Shown here piece by piece: positions 26,007 through 34,578 of a stretch of 64,000 bases of DNA. The first letter of the stretch is position 1. The number at the start of each line of letters is the position of its first letter. The notes beneath the pieces are model-generated. The model was not told where the DNA came from, did not search any database, and saw only the letters and a list, made by a program, of their open reading frames with translations. Origin of the DNA: Arthrobacter_D sp015752045 (lineage in GTDB: Bacteria > Actinomycetota > Actinomycetes > Actinomycetales > Micrococcaceae); contig NZ_JADOUS010000004.1 in NCBI RefSeq assembly GCF_015752045.1, positions 1-64,000 on the forward strand, given 5' to 3'. A program made the position numbers and the translations under genes.

Positions 26007-27131
26007 ATGGCCATGCGCACGGAGCAGGGAACGCACCTCGCCGGACCGGTCCTCGTCATCGGGGCCGGGCTGCTGGGTGCCAGCATCGGGCTGGGCCTGA
26101 GGGCCCGCGGGCTCGATGTCGTCCTGTCCGACAGCTCGCCCTCCACCGAGGCCGTCGCCCGCGACATCGGAGCCGGCCGGCTCCTCGCGGAGCTGCAGGA
26201 CGCGGGGGAGCAGCTGGCCCCGGAGCTCGTCGTCGTCGCGACGCCTCCCGACGTCACCGCGCGGGTCGTGGCGGCCGCGCTCCGGGACTACCCGGACGCC
26301 GTCGTCATGGACATCTGCAGCGTGAAGGAAGCGATCCTGCGCGAGCTCGAAGCCACCCCCGGTGCCGCACCGCACCTCTCGCGCTATGTCGGGACGCATC
26401 CGATGGCGGGCCGCGAGACCTCCGGACCCGTCGCGGCGCGTGCCGAGCTGTTCACCGGTGCGCCCTGGGTGCTCTGCGGGGCGGACAGCTCCGCGGAGGC
26501 CGTCCTGTGCGCCGAACGGCTCGCCGTGGACCTCGGGGCCGTGCCCGCGCGGATGTCCGTCGAGGAGCACGACCAGGCCGTGGCGCTCATCTCCCACCTC
26601 CCGCAGGTGGTGTCCTCGCTCGTCGCGAGCAGGCTGCAGGATTCGCCCGTGCAGGCGCTCTCGCTCGCGGGCAACGGCCTGCGGGACGTGACGCGCATCG
26701 CGGCGAGCGACCCGCGCCTGTGGGTGCAGATCCTCGCCGCGAACGCCGGCCGCCTCGTCGAGATCCTCTACGGCGTGCGCGAGGACCTGAACCGCCTGAT
26801 CAGCACCCTCGAGGATCCTACGGGCGGCGGTTCCCGCCTCGACATGGCCCAGCTGATGTCCGAGGGGAACGCCGGCCAGGCGCGTGTGCCCGGCAAGCAC
26901 GGGACGCCGCCGAACTCCTTCGCGCGCCTGACCGTGCTCGTCGACGACGTGCCCGGGCAGATCGCGAAACTCCTGACGGAGATCGGGCTCACCGGCATCA
27001 ATGTCGAGGATTTCCGCCTCGAACACTCTCCCGGGCGCCAGGTGGGGCTCGCCGAGCTGTCGGTCATCCCGGGCAAACGACAAGAACTCACGGAGTCCCT
27101 GACGCAACGGGGCTGGAAGGTAGTGCAGTGA
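26007..27131 (+). CDS. tyrA: Prephenate dehydrogenase with C-terminal ACT domain
   Basis: 374 residues; oxidative decarboxylation of prephenate to 4-hydroxyphenylpyruvate in tyrosine synthesis. The Rossmann motif VIGAGLLGASIGLGLRARG is near residue 18; catalytic region shows the expected GTHPMAGRETSGP (with the key His) and EEHDQAVALISHLPQ. Residues about 305-374 (LTVLVDDVPGQIAKLLTEIGLTGINVEDFRLEHS) are an ACT domain for tyrosine feedback. ATG 26007 lies 3 bases after rluB; ATG 26013 is also possible. No ribosome site is obvious, which suggests coupling. Confidence 0.94.
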   Translation: MAMRTEQGTHLAGPVLVIGAGLLGASIGLGLRARGLDVVLSDSSPSTEAVARDIGAGRLLAELQDAGEQLAPELVVVATPPDVTARVVAAALRDYPDAVVMDICSVKEAILRELEATPGAAPHLSRYVGTHPMAGRETSGPVAARAELFTGAPWVLCGADSSAEAVLCAERLAVDLGAVPARMSVEEHDQAVALISHLPQVVSSLVASRLQDSPVQALSLAGNGLRDVTRIAASDPRLWVQILAANAGRLVEILYGVREDLNRLISTLEDPTGGGSRLDMAQLMSEGNAGQARVPGKHGTPPNSFARLTVLVDDVPGQIAKLLTEIGLTGINVEDFRLEHSPGRQVGLAELSVIPGKRQELTESLTQRGWKVVQ

Positions 27132-27883
27132 TGCAGGTTTCAGCAGTCCAGGCGCCCACCGCTCCCGAGGCGACGGGCGAATCCGCACCGGCCGGCCCGT
27201 ATTCGGGCTTCCGGCTCGGGAAATCCCTCGTCGTCGCGATCGACGGGCCCTCCGGCTCCGGGAAGTCGAGCGTCAGCAGGGAAGTCGCCCGACGGCTCCG
27301 CGCCGCGTACCTCGACACCGGGGCGATGTACCGGGCCGTCACCCTCCACTGCGTCTCGCAGGGGATCGACCTCGAGGACAGCGCCGCGGTCGAGGCGGCG
27401 GCGCGGCAGATCGAGCTGTTCATCAGCACCAGCCCGGACCGCGAGTCGGTGACCATCGAGGGCGACGACGTCACGGCCGCCATCCGCGAGCCCGACGTCT
27501 CGTCCGCGGTGAGCGCCGTCGCGACGACCATGGGCGCCAGGGCCGAGCTGATCCGGCGCCAGCGCGCCCTGATCGCGGGTGCCGGCCACCGCATCGTCGC
27601 CGAGGGGCGCGACATCACCACCGTCGTCGCCCCCGACGCCGAGGTGCGCATCCTCCTCACCGCGAGCGAGGAGGCGCGCCTGCGCCGCCGCGGGGACCAG
27701 CTCGGCGGCACCCAGTCCGACGCGCAGCTGAAGCGACAGGTCACCGAGCGGGACGCCCGGGACTCGGCCGTCGTCAACTTCCAGCAGGCGGCGGACGGGG
27801 TCGTGACGCTCGACTCCTCGGACCTCGACTTCGAGCAGACCGTGACCGCGGTCCTCGGCATCGTGCGCACGGTGGCGCACTGA
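27131..27883 (+). CDS. cmk: Cytidylate kinase
   Basis: 250 residues; phosphorylates CMP and dCMP with ATP. P-loop GPSGSGKSSVSREVARRL lies near residue 40, LDTGAMYRAVTLH is the NMP-binding motif, EGRDITTVVAPDAEVRILLTAS the central strand, and RRGDQLGGTQSDAQLKRQVTERDARDSAV the lid region. A 28-residue N-terminal arm precedes the kinase. The ATG shares one base with the tyrA stop (TGATG), and GTG 27128 is an in-frame alternative. Neighbour order rluB-tyrA-cmk-der is typical of actinobacteria. Confidence 0.95.
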   Translation: MQVSAVQAPTAPEATGESAPAGPYSGFRLGKSLVVAIDGPSGSGKSSVSREVARRLRAAYLDTGAMYRAVTLHCVSQGIDLEDSAAVEAAARQIELFISTSPDRESVTIEGDDVTAAIREPDVSSAVSAVATTMGARAELIRRQRALIAGAGHRIVAEGRDITTVVAPDAEVRILLTASEEARLRRRGDQLGGTQSDAQLKRQVTERDARDSAVVNFQQAADGVVTLDSSDLDFEQTVTAVLGIVRTVAH

Positions 27884-27978
27884 CCGTCCCGCAACGGGAC
27901 ACCACCGCAAGCTCCCGGGCGCGAGCCCACCAGGATTGCCGTCGGGAGACGGTGAACACCAACCGAAGGAAATACCAG

Positions 27979-29529
27979 ATGAGCGAGAACCTTTCGCCGG
28001 ACGAGCAGGGCGCCGGAGCCGACGAGGACTACGAGCCGAGCGGCGAGGACCAGGTCGGCGCAGTGCTCGACACCCTCGACGACGCCGAGGCCGAGCAGCG
28101 CGCCGCCTCCCTCCGCGCGGGCCTCGAGGACTACGAGCTCGACGACGAGGACGCCGCACTCCTGAACCGCGAAGACGAGGATTTCGACGACGAGGCGGAG
28201 GGCCGGCTCAACCCCGTGCTCGCCATCGTCGGCCGTCCGAACGTCGGCAAGTCCACGTTGGTCAACCGCATCCTCGGCCGCCGCGAGGCCGTCGTCGAGG
28301 ACACGCCCGGCGTGACCCGTGACCGCGTCTCCTACCCGGCCCAGTGGTCCGGACGGAACTTCACCCTCGTGGACACGGGCGGTTGGGAGCAGGACGCCAA
28401 GGGCATCGCCGCGCGCGTCGCCGACCAGGCGGAGATCGCCGTCGACATGGCGGACGCCGTCCTGTTCGTCGTCGACGCCACCGTCGGCGCCACCGCGACC
28501 GACGAGGCCGTGGTGCGGATGCTGCGCCGCAAGAACAGGCCCGTCATCCTCGTGGCCAACAAGGTGGACGACATCCAGAACGAGGCCGACGCCTCGGCGC
28601 TGTGGGGGCTCGGCTTCGGACAGCCCTGGCCGGTGTCCGCGCTCCACGGCCGCGGCACCGCCGACATGCTCGACCAGGTCAACGAGATCCTCCCGGAGTT
28701 CTCCGAGCACGGCGGCATCGAGCGCTCGGGCGGCCCCCGGCGCATCGCGCTGATCGGCCGGCCCAACGTGGGCAAGTCCTCGCTGCTGAACAAGCTCGCG
28801 GGCACCGACCGCGTGGTCGTCGACCCGCTGGCCGGGACCACGCGCGACCCCGTGGACGAGATGATCGAGCTCGGCGGGCGGACCTGGCGCTTCGTGGACA
28901 CCGCGGGCATCCGCCGCCGCGTCCACATGCAGCAGGGCGCCGACTTCTATGCCTCCCTGCGCACCCAGTCCGCACTGGAGAAGGCCGAGGTGGCCGTCGT
29001 GCTCCTCGCCGTCGACGAGGTGCTCAGCGAGCAGGACATCCGCATCCTGAACCTCGCGATCGAATCCGGACGGTCGATCGTGCTGGCGTTCAACAAGTGG
29101 GACCTGCTCGACGACGAGCGACGCCGCTACCTCGAGCGCGAGATCGAGCAGGACCTGGCCCACGTGGACTGGGCCCCGCGCGTGAACATCTCGGCGCTCA
29201 CCGGGTGGCACAAGGACCGCCTGGTGCCCGCGCTCGACATCGCCCTCGAATCCTGGGACCGCCGCATCCCCACGGGCCGCCTCAATGCGTTCCTCGGCGA
29301 ACTCGTGGCCGCCCACCCGCACCCCGTGCGTGGCGGGAAGCAGCCACGCATCCTCTTCGGGACGCAGGCCTCGAGCCGCCCGCCGAGGTTCGTGCTGTTC
29401 ACCACCGGGTTCCTGGACCCCGGCTACCGCCGCTTCATCACGCGCCGCCTGCGCGAGACGTTCGGCTTCGACGGCACGCCCATCGAGGTCAGCATGCGCG
29501 TCCGCGAGAAGCGCAGCCGCAAGCGCTGA
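27979..29529 (+). CDS. der: Ribosome assembly GTPase Der (EngA)
   Basis: 516 residues with tandem GTPase domains. Residues 1 to about 80 are a disordered acidic arm found in actinobacterial Der. Domain 1 has GRPNVGKSTLVNRILG, DTPGVTRDR, DTGGW and NKVD; domain 2 has GRPNVGKSSLLNKLAG, LAGTTRDPVDE, DTAGIRRR and NKWD. The C-terminal KH-like domain ends FGTQASSRPPRFVLFTTGFLDPGYRRFITRRLRE. Der acts in 50S subunit maturation. ATG 27979 was chosen over GTG 27952 because AAGGA lies 8 bases before it. Confidence 0.97.
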   Translation: MSENLSPDEQGAGADEDYEPSGEDQVGAVLDTLDDAEAEQRAASLRAGLEDYELDDEDAALLNREDEDFDDEAEGRLNPVLAIVGRPNVGKSTLVNRILGRREAVVEDTPGVTRDRVSYPAQWSGRNFTLVDTGGWEQDAKGIAARVADQAEIAVDMADAVLFVVDATVGATATDEAVVRMLRRKNRPVILVANKVDDIQNEADASALWGLGFGQPWPVSALHGRGTADMLDQVNEILPEFSEHGGIERSGGPRRIALIGRPNVGKSSLLNKLAGTDRVVVDPLAGTTRDPVDEMIELGGRTWRFVDTAGIRRRVHMQQGADFYASLRTQSALEKAEVAVVLLAVDEVLSEQDIRILNLAIESGRSIVLAFNKWDLLDDERRRYLEREIEQDLAHVDWAPRVNISALTGWHKDRLVPALDIALESWDRRIPTGRLNAFLGELVAAHPHPVRGGKQPRILFGTQASSRPPRFVLFTTGFLDPGYRRFITRRLRETFGFDGTPIEVSMRVREKRSRKR

Positions 29530-29587
29530 CCCCTCCGGCGGTGTGCGGCTCCGCCCGGAGAATGCTGTATCGTTATCCGAGTGGTTT

Positions 29588-29604
29588 GGCCTGCTGAGCA
29601 GGCC
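29588..29604 (+). terminator. Short hairpin between der and tRNA-Pro
   Basis: GGCCTGC and GCAGGCC form a perfect 7-bp stem with a 3-base loop 3 bases before the tRNA. It may end the der transcript or mark the tRNA 5' processing boundary; there is no T-tract. Confidence 0.4.
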
Positions 29605-29607
29605 GTT

Positions 29608-29684
<77 letters not shown>

Positions 29685-29711
29685 TGAGATGTCCTCGGAC
29701 ATCGTCCACGG

Positions 29712-29744
29712 AACGCCTTCCCTCGGGAGGGCGTTTCGTGTTTT
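29712..29744 (+). terminator. Rho-independent terminator after tRNA-Pro
   Basis: AACGCCTTCCC pairs with GGGAGGGCGTT (one G-T pair) around a tiny loop, 27 bases after the tRNA end, and TTTCGTGTTTT follows. A second small hairpin, GATGTCC/GGACATC, lies between it and the tRNA at about 29688-29703. Confidence 0.8.
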
Positions 29745-29805
29745 CCGGGTCCCTCAGGGACTCTCGGCCCTAGGCCGACCCCGCTCCGGGGGCGAGTATC
29801 GACGG

Positions 29806-30783
29806 ATGAAGAGCGACCAGCCACCCGCCGTCGCCGGAGGGGCACGCCCGGAGGCGGCCCCGGCCCGCACCAACGACACACCGTCAGGTCGGCGGCCGGG
29901 TTCGGGCCTCCTGCAGGAGCCCCCTGGGCCCACGGTCGTCCTGCGGCCCGGGGCAGCGTACGGTCTGTCCGCCGCACTGGGAGCGGTCACGCTGCTCGCG
30001 GCCTCCGCGTCCTTCTTCCTTCCCGGGGTGCTGCAGGGGCCTGCCGTGACGCGGGGGACCGTCCGCGGCACCGCGCTGGTGATGATGGTCCTCGCCGTCC
30101 CGCTGCTCTTCGCCGCGATGTCCGTCGCGTCGAGGAACTCCGCCCGGGCCCTCGTGGTGTGGCTGGGAGTGGTGGCCTACATCGTCTACCAGGCCGTGCT
30201 GTTCCTGTTCGGCACCCCCTTCAACGCCCTGTTCCCCGTCTATGTGGCGATGCTGTCGCTCGCGCTCTGGTCCGCGGCGGCGCTGATGTGGCAGATCGAT
30301 CTGGCGGGGTTCGATGCCCGCTTCGACGAGCGCCTGCCGGCACGTGGCCTGGCGGCCTACGCGTGCGTGATGGCCGCCCTCAACGCGCTGGTCTGGCTGC
30401 GGACGATCGTCCCCGCGATCCTCAGCGATTCACCGCCCGCTTTCCTGGACGGGTCGGGCATGACCACCAACCCGGTCTTCGTGCAGGATCTCGCCGTCTG
30501 GCTTCCGCTGCTGATGGTCGCCTCGTGGTGGCTGGTCAGGGCCCGCCCGCTCGGTCGGCTCATCGTCGGCGCGCTGCTCGTCATGCTGGTGATCGAGGGC
30601 ATCGGCGTCGCCGCCGACCAGTGGTTCGGTGCGGTCGCGGACCCGGGTACGCCCTTCGCTTCGATGTCGGCCGTCCCCCTGTTCGCCGCCCTCGTCGTGA
30701 TCGGCATGGTGCCGCTCCTCGTCTATCTCCGCCACCTGGACGCGGATCGCGGGAAGGCGTCCGGTTCCTTGCGGCACGCATGA
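29806..30783 (+). CDS. Integral membrane protein of unknown function
   Basis: 325 residues. After a 50-residue polar arm there are about eight hydrophobic helices (for example GLSAALGAVTLLAASASFFLPGVL, ALVMMVLAVPLLFAAMSVA, ALVVWLGVVAYIVYQAVLFLFG, LLMVASWWLVRARP, LFAALVVIGMVPLLVYL). No transporter or enzyme motif is seen. The start ATG at 29806 lacks a clear ribosome site. Its stop shares ATGA with the next gene, an acyltransferase of the WS/DGAT group, so the two are cotranscribed; a membrane role linked to lipid metabolism is conceivable but unproven. Confidence 0.85.
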   Translation: MKSDQPPAVAGGARPEAAPARTNDTPSGRRPGSGLLQEPPGPTVVLRPGAAYGLSAALGAVTLLAASASFFLPGVLQGPAVTRGTVRGTALVMMVLAVPLLFAAMSVASRNSARALVVWLGVVAYIVYQAVLFLFGTPFNALFPVYVAMLSLALWSAAALMWQIDLAGFDARFDERLPARGLAAYACVMAALNALVWLRTIVPAILSDSPPAFLDGSGMTTNPVFVQDLAVWLPLLMVASWWLVRARPLGRLIVGALLVMLVIEGIGVAADQWFGAVADPGTPFASMSAVPLFAALVVIGMVPLLVYLRHLDADRGKASGSLRHA

Positions 30784-32096
30784 CCACGACCACGGGACCG
30801 CGGCTGGCCCCCGTCGACGAGGCGAACCTCGTCCTGGACCACGCCGGGCAGGTGAACGTCTTCCTCGTCGCCGGTCTGCTCGGGACGGGCGGGTTCGTGG
30901 GCGACGGCGTCCCCGACCTGACCGTGCTGCGCACCGCCGTGGGCGAGCGGATCTCCGCGGTGCCACGGCTGCGCCGTTTCGCGGTGCGGGATGGCCGCCG
31001 ACACCGGTGGGCGGAGGCGGCGCCGGATCTGGACCAGCACATCCGCCTGGTGGACGCCGTGGCGGGACGGGCCGGGCTCGAGCGCCTGTGCGGGGAGCTG
31101 ATGGGTGTGCCGCTGCCGCAGCACCGCCCGCTGTGGGAACTGTTGCTGGTGCCTGGGGCGGGCGCCGTGGGGGTGGGGATGGTGCTCCGCGTCCACCATG
31201 CGTTGGCCGATGGCCTCGGGGCGGTGTCCATCGTGCAGCAGCTCTTCGATCCGGACGACGGAGCCGCGACGCGGACCGTGCCGCCCCCGCCAGCTGCGAC
31301 AGCCGGCGGCAAGCCGGACCTGCGCGGTGTCCTCGGCCGGGGCGCCGCGGGCTGGCGCCGCATCCGGATGACCCTCGGCGGCCGCGAGGTGGGGCCCACC
31401 ATGCTCCTCGGCGAGCGCAGCCCGCGCCGCGGTGTCGCCTTCCTCGACGCCGATCTCCCCGCCCTCGGGGCGCATGCGCGATCCGTGGGTGCCACGGTGA
31501 ACGACGCCCTGCTCTCCGCGGCGGCGTCCGGCTACCTGGCCGCCCTCGCGGCTGCCGGTGAAGACGTCCCTGACAGCCTGCCCGTGTCGGTCCCGGTGGC
31601 GCTGCAGCGTCGCGGACCGTCGGGCAATCACGTGGGGGTCATGCTCGTACTCCTGCCGCTCGGCGAAGCCGATCCGGCGGACCGCCTGCGGCTCATCGCC
31701 GCCCGGACGCGCTCCGAGAAGGTGCCGGCGCGACAGCAGGGCACACTCGAGTTCATGCGCGGACCCATCGGTGCCCGGATCCTGGACCGGGTGGGGCGCA
31801 GCCAGCACCTGGTGGCCGGTTTCGTGACCGACGTCCCAGGTCCGGCCGGGGCTCTCCGGCTCGCCGGCGCGCCGGTGACGGCGCTCTGGCCCGTCGGGGT
31901 CCTCGCGGCGAATGTCCGGCTCGGGGTCGCCGCGCTCTCCCACGACGGCCCGCTGCGCTGCAGTGTCCACTTCGACGCGGCGTGGGTGCCCGGGGTCCCG
32001 TTCTCCCGCGGGATGGGGGAGGAGCTGGCCCGGCTCGAAGGGCGGCCGACCGCCCCGGGTGACCGGGACCGCCGCCTGCCGCCGGATCACTCCTGA
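30780..32096 (+). CDS. Wax ester synthase/diacylglycerol acyltransferase (WS/DGAT)-like protein
   Basis: 438 residues. The catalytic motif HHxxxDG is present as HHALADG (residues 139-145), preceded by the PLW motif (HRPLWELLLV) and followed by the family's ND motif in VNDALLSAAASGYL. N-terminal LAPVDEANLVLDHAG resembles the usual LSPxDxxFL start. Family members transfer acyl-CoA to diacylglycerol or fatty alcohol, making storage lipid. The protein is slightly shorter than typical (about 450-470), and the N-terminal region is less conserved than usual, so substrate is uncertain. It is coupled to the upstream membrane protein and its end overlaps the convergent flavodoxin gene by 10 bases. Confidence 0.85.
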   Translation: MTTTTGPRLAPVDEANLVLDHAGQVNVFLVAGLLGTGGFVGDGVPDLTVLRTAVGERISAVPRLRRFAVRDGRRHRWAEAAPDLDQHIRLVDAVAGRAGLERLCGELMGVPLPQHRPLWELLLVPGAGAVGVGMVLRVHHALADGLGAVSIVQQLFDPDDGAATRTVPPPPAATAGGKPDLRGVLGRGAAGWRRIRMTLGGREVGPTMLLGERSPRRGVAFLDADLPALGAHARSVGATVNDALLSAAASGYLAALAAAGEDVPDSLPVSVPVALQRRGPSGNHVGVMLVLLPLGEADPADRLRLIAARTRSEKVPARQQGTLEFMRGPIGARILDRVGRSQHLVAGFVTDVPGPAGALRLAGAPVTALWPVGVLAANVRLGVAALSHDGPLRCSVHFDAAWVPGVPFSRGMGEELARLEGRPTAPGDRDRRLPPDHS

Positions 32097-32620
32097 CGGG
32101 TCGTCACCGGGACGAGCGTCAGCGCCCAGTCGCGGGCACGCTGCTGCTCTCCCCTCAGGAGGTGGCTGTCGGAGTCGACCAGGAAGTCCTCGTGCGCGTC
32201 GACGGCGATGTCGCGATGGTGGAGCCTCCGCCTGATCGCGGCGGTGGCATCGCCGGCGAAGATGCGGGGGAAGTCCGCCCGCGTCGAGAACGCTGCGAAG
32301 CGGGGTCCCGGTGCGGACGGACTCATGCGCTCCAGCCATTCCCTGATCCCGGACCGCAGGGCGTCCGCCTCGAGCGTCAGATCCCGGTCCGCGTCGTCGG
32401 CCCAGGCGGCCGCCTCCGTCCGCGACGACGCCTGCGGGAGCGTGTGCGCGTGGGTCGGCGCGCCGACGACGACGAGGCCGTACCCGGACAGGTCCGTCGG
32501 GGCGTCGGCGGCAGTGGTCACCGTGACGCCCGAGCCGGATGGTCGGAGGGCCTCAGCGACGGCCTCGGCGATCATGCGGGTGTTGCCGAACATCGATTCG
32601 TACACGATCAGCGTGTTCAT
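32087..32620 (-). CDS. Flavodoxin-like protein
   Basis: 177 residues. The N-terminal strand and loop MNTLIVYESMFGNTRMIAEAVAEAL is the FMN phosphate-binding motif (T/S-x-T-G-N-T type, here SMFGNT), and VVVGAPTHAHTLP is the second FMN loop. Length fits a short flavodoxin domain protein. The ATG at 32620 has GGAAGG upstream. Such proteins may carry electrons or act in oxidative stress; no partner is encoded next to it. It reads toward the WS/DGAT gene and overlaps its 3' end by 10 bases. Confidence 0.88.
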   Translation of the reverse strand: MNTLIVYESMFGNTRMIAEAVAEALRPSGSGVTVTTAADAPTDLSGYGLVVVGAPTHAHTLPQASSRTEAAAWADDADRDLTLEADALRSGIREWLERMSPSAPGPRFAAFSTRADFPRIFAGDATAAIRRRLHHRDIAVDAHEDFLVDSDSHLLRGEQQRARDWALTLVPVTTRQE

Positions 32621-32784
32621 CTCCGGTACCTTCCGTCGGTCTGCGCAGAAAAGTCTCCACCGGCGGCCGGGACACCATAAGGGTCGAACGTCCCGTGGCA
32701 GCGCTGATCCGGGGGTCCGACACCCTGCCGGCAGGCGTCATCCCCACGGGATGAGAGGCGCGTCACGGCGTCGCGCGTTGTGCC

Positions 32785-32790
32785 TATACT
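32785..32790 (+). promoter_or_regulatory. Candidate -10 box upstream of gcvH
   Basis: TATACT is a near-consensus -10 hexamer in an otherwise GC-rich stretch 68 bases before gcvH. The matching -35 region (around 32762-32767, GTCACG) is weak. Confidence 0.4.
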
Positions 32791-32857
32791 CGACCAGTAC
32801 TTGTACCGGGCGGCGCTTCCAGCCGCCGCTGCTGCACCCCGCGTCCGAAAGGCAACC

Positions 32858-33244
32858 ATGAGCAACATCCCAGACGGCCTCTACTACACCGCGGAGCACG
32901 AGTGGGTCAGTGAGCCGGCCGTCGACGGCACGGTCCGCGTCGGCATCACCGATTTCGCGCAGGACGCGCTCGGGGACGTCGTCTATGTACAGATGCCCGA
33001 GGCCGGGACCGGCGTCACCGGGTCGGACGTCATCGGCGAGGTGGAGTCCACCAAGAGCGTCAGCGACATCTACGCCCCGGTCACCGGTGAGGTCGTGGCG
33101 CGCAACGAGGCGCTCGACGACGATCCCGCCCTGATCAACTCCGACCCCTACGGCGAGGGCTGGCTGCTGGAGATCAAGGTCGCGGACCCCGCGGTCGTCC
33201 AGGGCCTGCTGAGTTCGGCCGACTACTCGCAGCAGGTAGGCTAG
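32858..33244 (+). CDS. gcvH: Glycine cleavage system H protein
   Basis: 128 residues; the lipoyl carrier of the glycine cleavage system. Lipoylation lysine K66 is in GEVESTKSVSDIYAPVTGEV, and the protein starts SNIPDGLYYTAEHEWV as in other H proteins. ATG 32858 has AAAGG upstream. No gcvP or gcvT is adjacent; instead it leads a gcvH-garA-ftsR-BFN-merR row like Rv1826-Rv1830, suggesting a conserved regulatory grouping in which the H protein may also serve as a lipoyl donor. Confidence 0.96.
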   Translation: MSNIPDGLYYTAEHEWVSEPAVDGTVRVGITDFAQDALGDVVYVQMPEAGTGVTGSDVIGEVESTKSVSDIYAPVTGEVVARNEALDDDPALINSDPYGEGWLLEIKVADPAVVQGLLSSADYSQQVG

Positions 33245-33318
33245 ATCCACCTCGCAAAGGCAGGGACGGTATGGCCGGCGTCACGCCCGTCTTCCGTGCA
33301 GTAGGTGGAGGAAGGACC

Positions 33319-33810
33319 ATGGTGCCCGACGTGAATCCAGCCGGAAACGGAGAAGAGCCGAACATGACGTCTCCCGAGACAACGACGATCGGCCTGCCCC
33401 CGCAGGTCGCGGTGACCGAACTGGAACGGCTCCTGACCCGCGAGGAGCAGGCGTCCGTCGCGGCGCTGCCCGCGGGCTCGGCGCTGCTGATCGCCCACTC
33501 CGGCCCCAACGCCGGTGCACGGTTCCTGCTGGACGAGGACGTCACGAAGGCCGGCCGCCATCCGAACGCCGACATCTTCCTCGACGACGTGACGGTGTCA
33601 CGCCAGCACGCCGAGTTCCGCCGTTCCGGGAACGGGTTCATGGTCGTCGACACACGCAGCCTCAACGGCACGTACGTCAACAACGACCGCGTCGACAGTG
33701 TGGCACTGCGCAACGGCAACGAGGTGCAGATCGGCAAGTTCCGCCTGACCTTCTATGCAGCCCGCACCGTCCCCAGCCAGGGCGGCCAGCACACGACAGC
33801 GCAGGCGTAG
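33319..33810 (+). CDS. garA: GarA/OdhI-type FHA-domain regulator
   Basis: 163 residues from ATG 33319, chosen for its strong GGAGG ribosome site; ATG 33271 and 33364 are alternatives. The N-terminal motif ETTTIG (T21-T23) corresponds to the ETTS phospho-switch of GarA/OdhI that PknG or PknB modifies. The FHA domain shows GPNAGARFLLDEDVTKAGRHPNADIFLDDVTVSRQHAEF and SLNGTYVN. Unphosphorylated GarA inhibits 2-oxoglutarate dehydrogenase and glutamate dehydrogenase; phosphorylation makes it bind itself. Its place after gcvH matches Rv1827. A PASTA kinase gene lies elsewhere in this window. Confidence 0.93.
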   Translation: MVPDVNPAGNGEEPNMTSPETTTIGLPPQVAVTELERLLTREEQASVAALPAGSALLIAHSGPNAGARFLLDEDVTKAGRHPNADIFLDDVTVSRQHAEFRRSGNGFMVVDTRSLNGTYVNNDRVDSVALRNGNEVQIGKFRLTFYAARTVPSQGGQHTTAQA

Positions 33811-33818
33811 TCCGCTTC

Positions 33819-34568
33819 ATGCCTGTCTCCCAACCCGCCCGCCGTCCGGCCGGCGTCGTCACCGGTTCCTCCGGCGGCGGCGTCCTCAACATCGGTGAGG
33901 TCCTGCGTGAGCTCGCCGAGGAGTTCCCCCAGGTCACGGCGTCGAAGATCCGGTTCCTCGAGGAGAAGGGCCTGATCACGCCGCAGCGCACGCGGGCCGG
34001 ATACCGGAAGTACGCGGCGCACGACGTCGAGCGCCTCCGGTTCGTACTCGCCCTCCAGCGCGACCAGTACCTTCCGCTCAAGGTGATCAAGGACTACGTC
34101 GACGCGATCGATCGCGGCGAGCGGCCGGAGTCGCTGCCCGGCGGGATGACCCTCTCACCGCGCGTCGTCTCCGACCAGCTCTCCCGCGAACTGCAGGGGC
34201 ACGCGCGACGGCTCACCGCGGAGACCCTCGCCGCGGAGGCGGGGGCGCCGCGCAGGCTGGTCGACGACCTCGTGAGCTTCGGCCTGATCACAGCCGTCGA
34301 CAACCGTTTCGACGAGCACGCCCTGAAGATCACGAAGGCCTGCCTGCAGCTCGAGGGCCACGGCATCGAACCCCGCCACCTGCGGCCCTTCCGTGCCGCC
34401 GCGGACCGCGAGCTGGGGCTCGTCGAGAGCGTCGTCGCTCCCATGGCCTCGCGCAGGGATGTAGCCTCGAAGGCCCGCGCCGCGGAGACCGCACGCGAGA
34501 TCAGTGAACTCTGCCTCGGCCTCCACAGCGCCCTGGTGCACAGCCACATAGCCCGGATGGACAGTTAG
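33819..34568 (+). CDS. ftsR: MerR-family regulator, FtsR type
   Basis: 249 residues. An unusual MerR head: VLNIGEVLRELAEEFPQVTASKIRFLEEKGLITPQRTRAGYRKYAAHDVERLRFVLALQRDQYLPLKVIKDYVDAID, followed by a longer C-terminal part than classical MerR proteins. It is the orthologue by position and sequence pattern of Rv1828 and of Corynebacterium Cg1631 (FtsR), which activates ftsZ. It starts 9 bases after garA without an evident ribosome site. No effector-binding cysteines are seen, so metal sensing is unlikely. Confidence 0.88.
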   Translation: MPVSQPARRPAGVVTGSSGGGVLNIGEVLRELAEEFPQVTASKIRFLEEKGLITPQRTRAGYRKYAAHDVERLRFVLALQRDQYLPLKVIKDYVDAIDRGERPESLPGGMTLSPRVVSDQLSRELQGHARRLTAETLAAEAGAPRRLVDDLVSFGLITAVDNRFDEHALKITKACLQLEGHGIEPRHLRPFRAAADRELGLVESVVAPMASRRDVASKARAAETAREISELCLGLHSALVHSHIARMDS

Positions 34569-34578
34569 GCGGCTTCCC

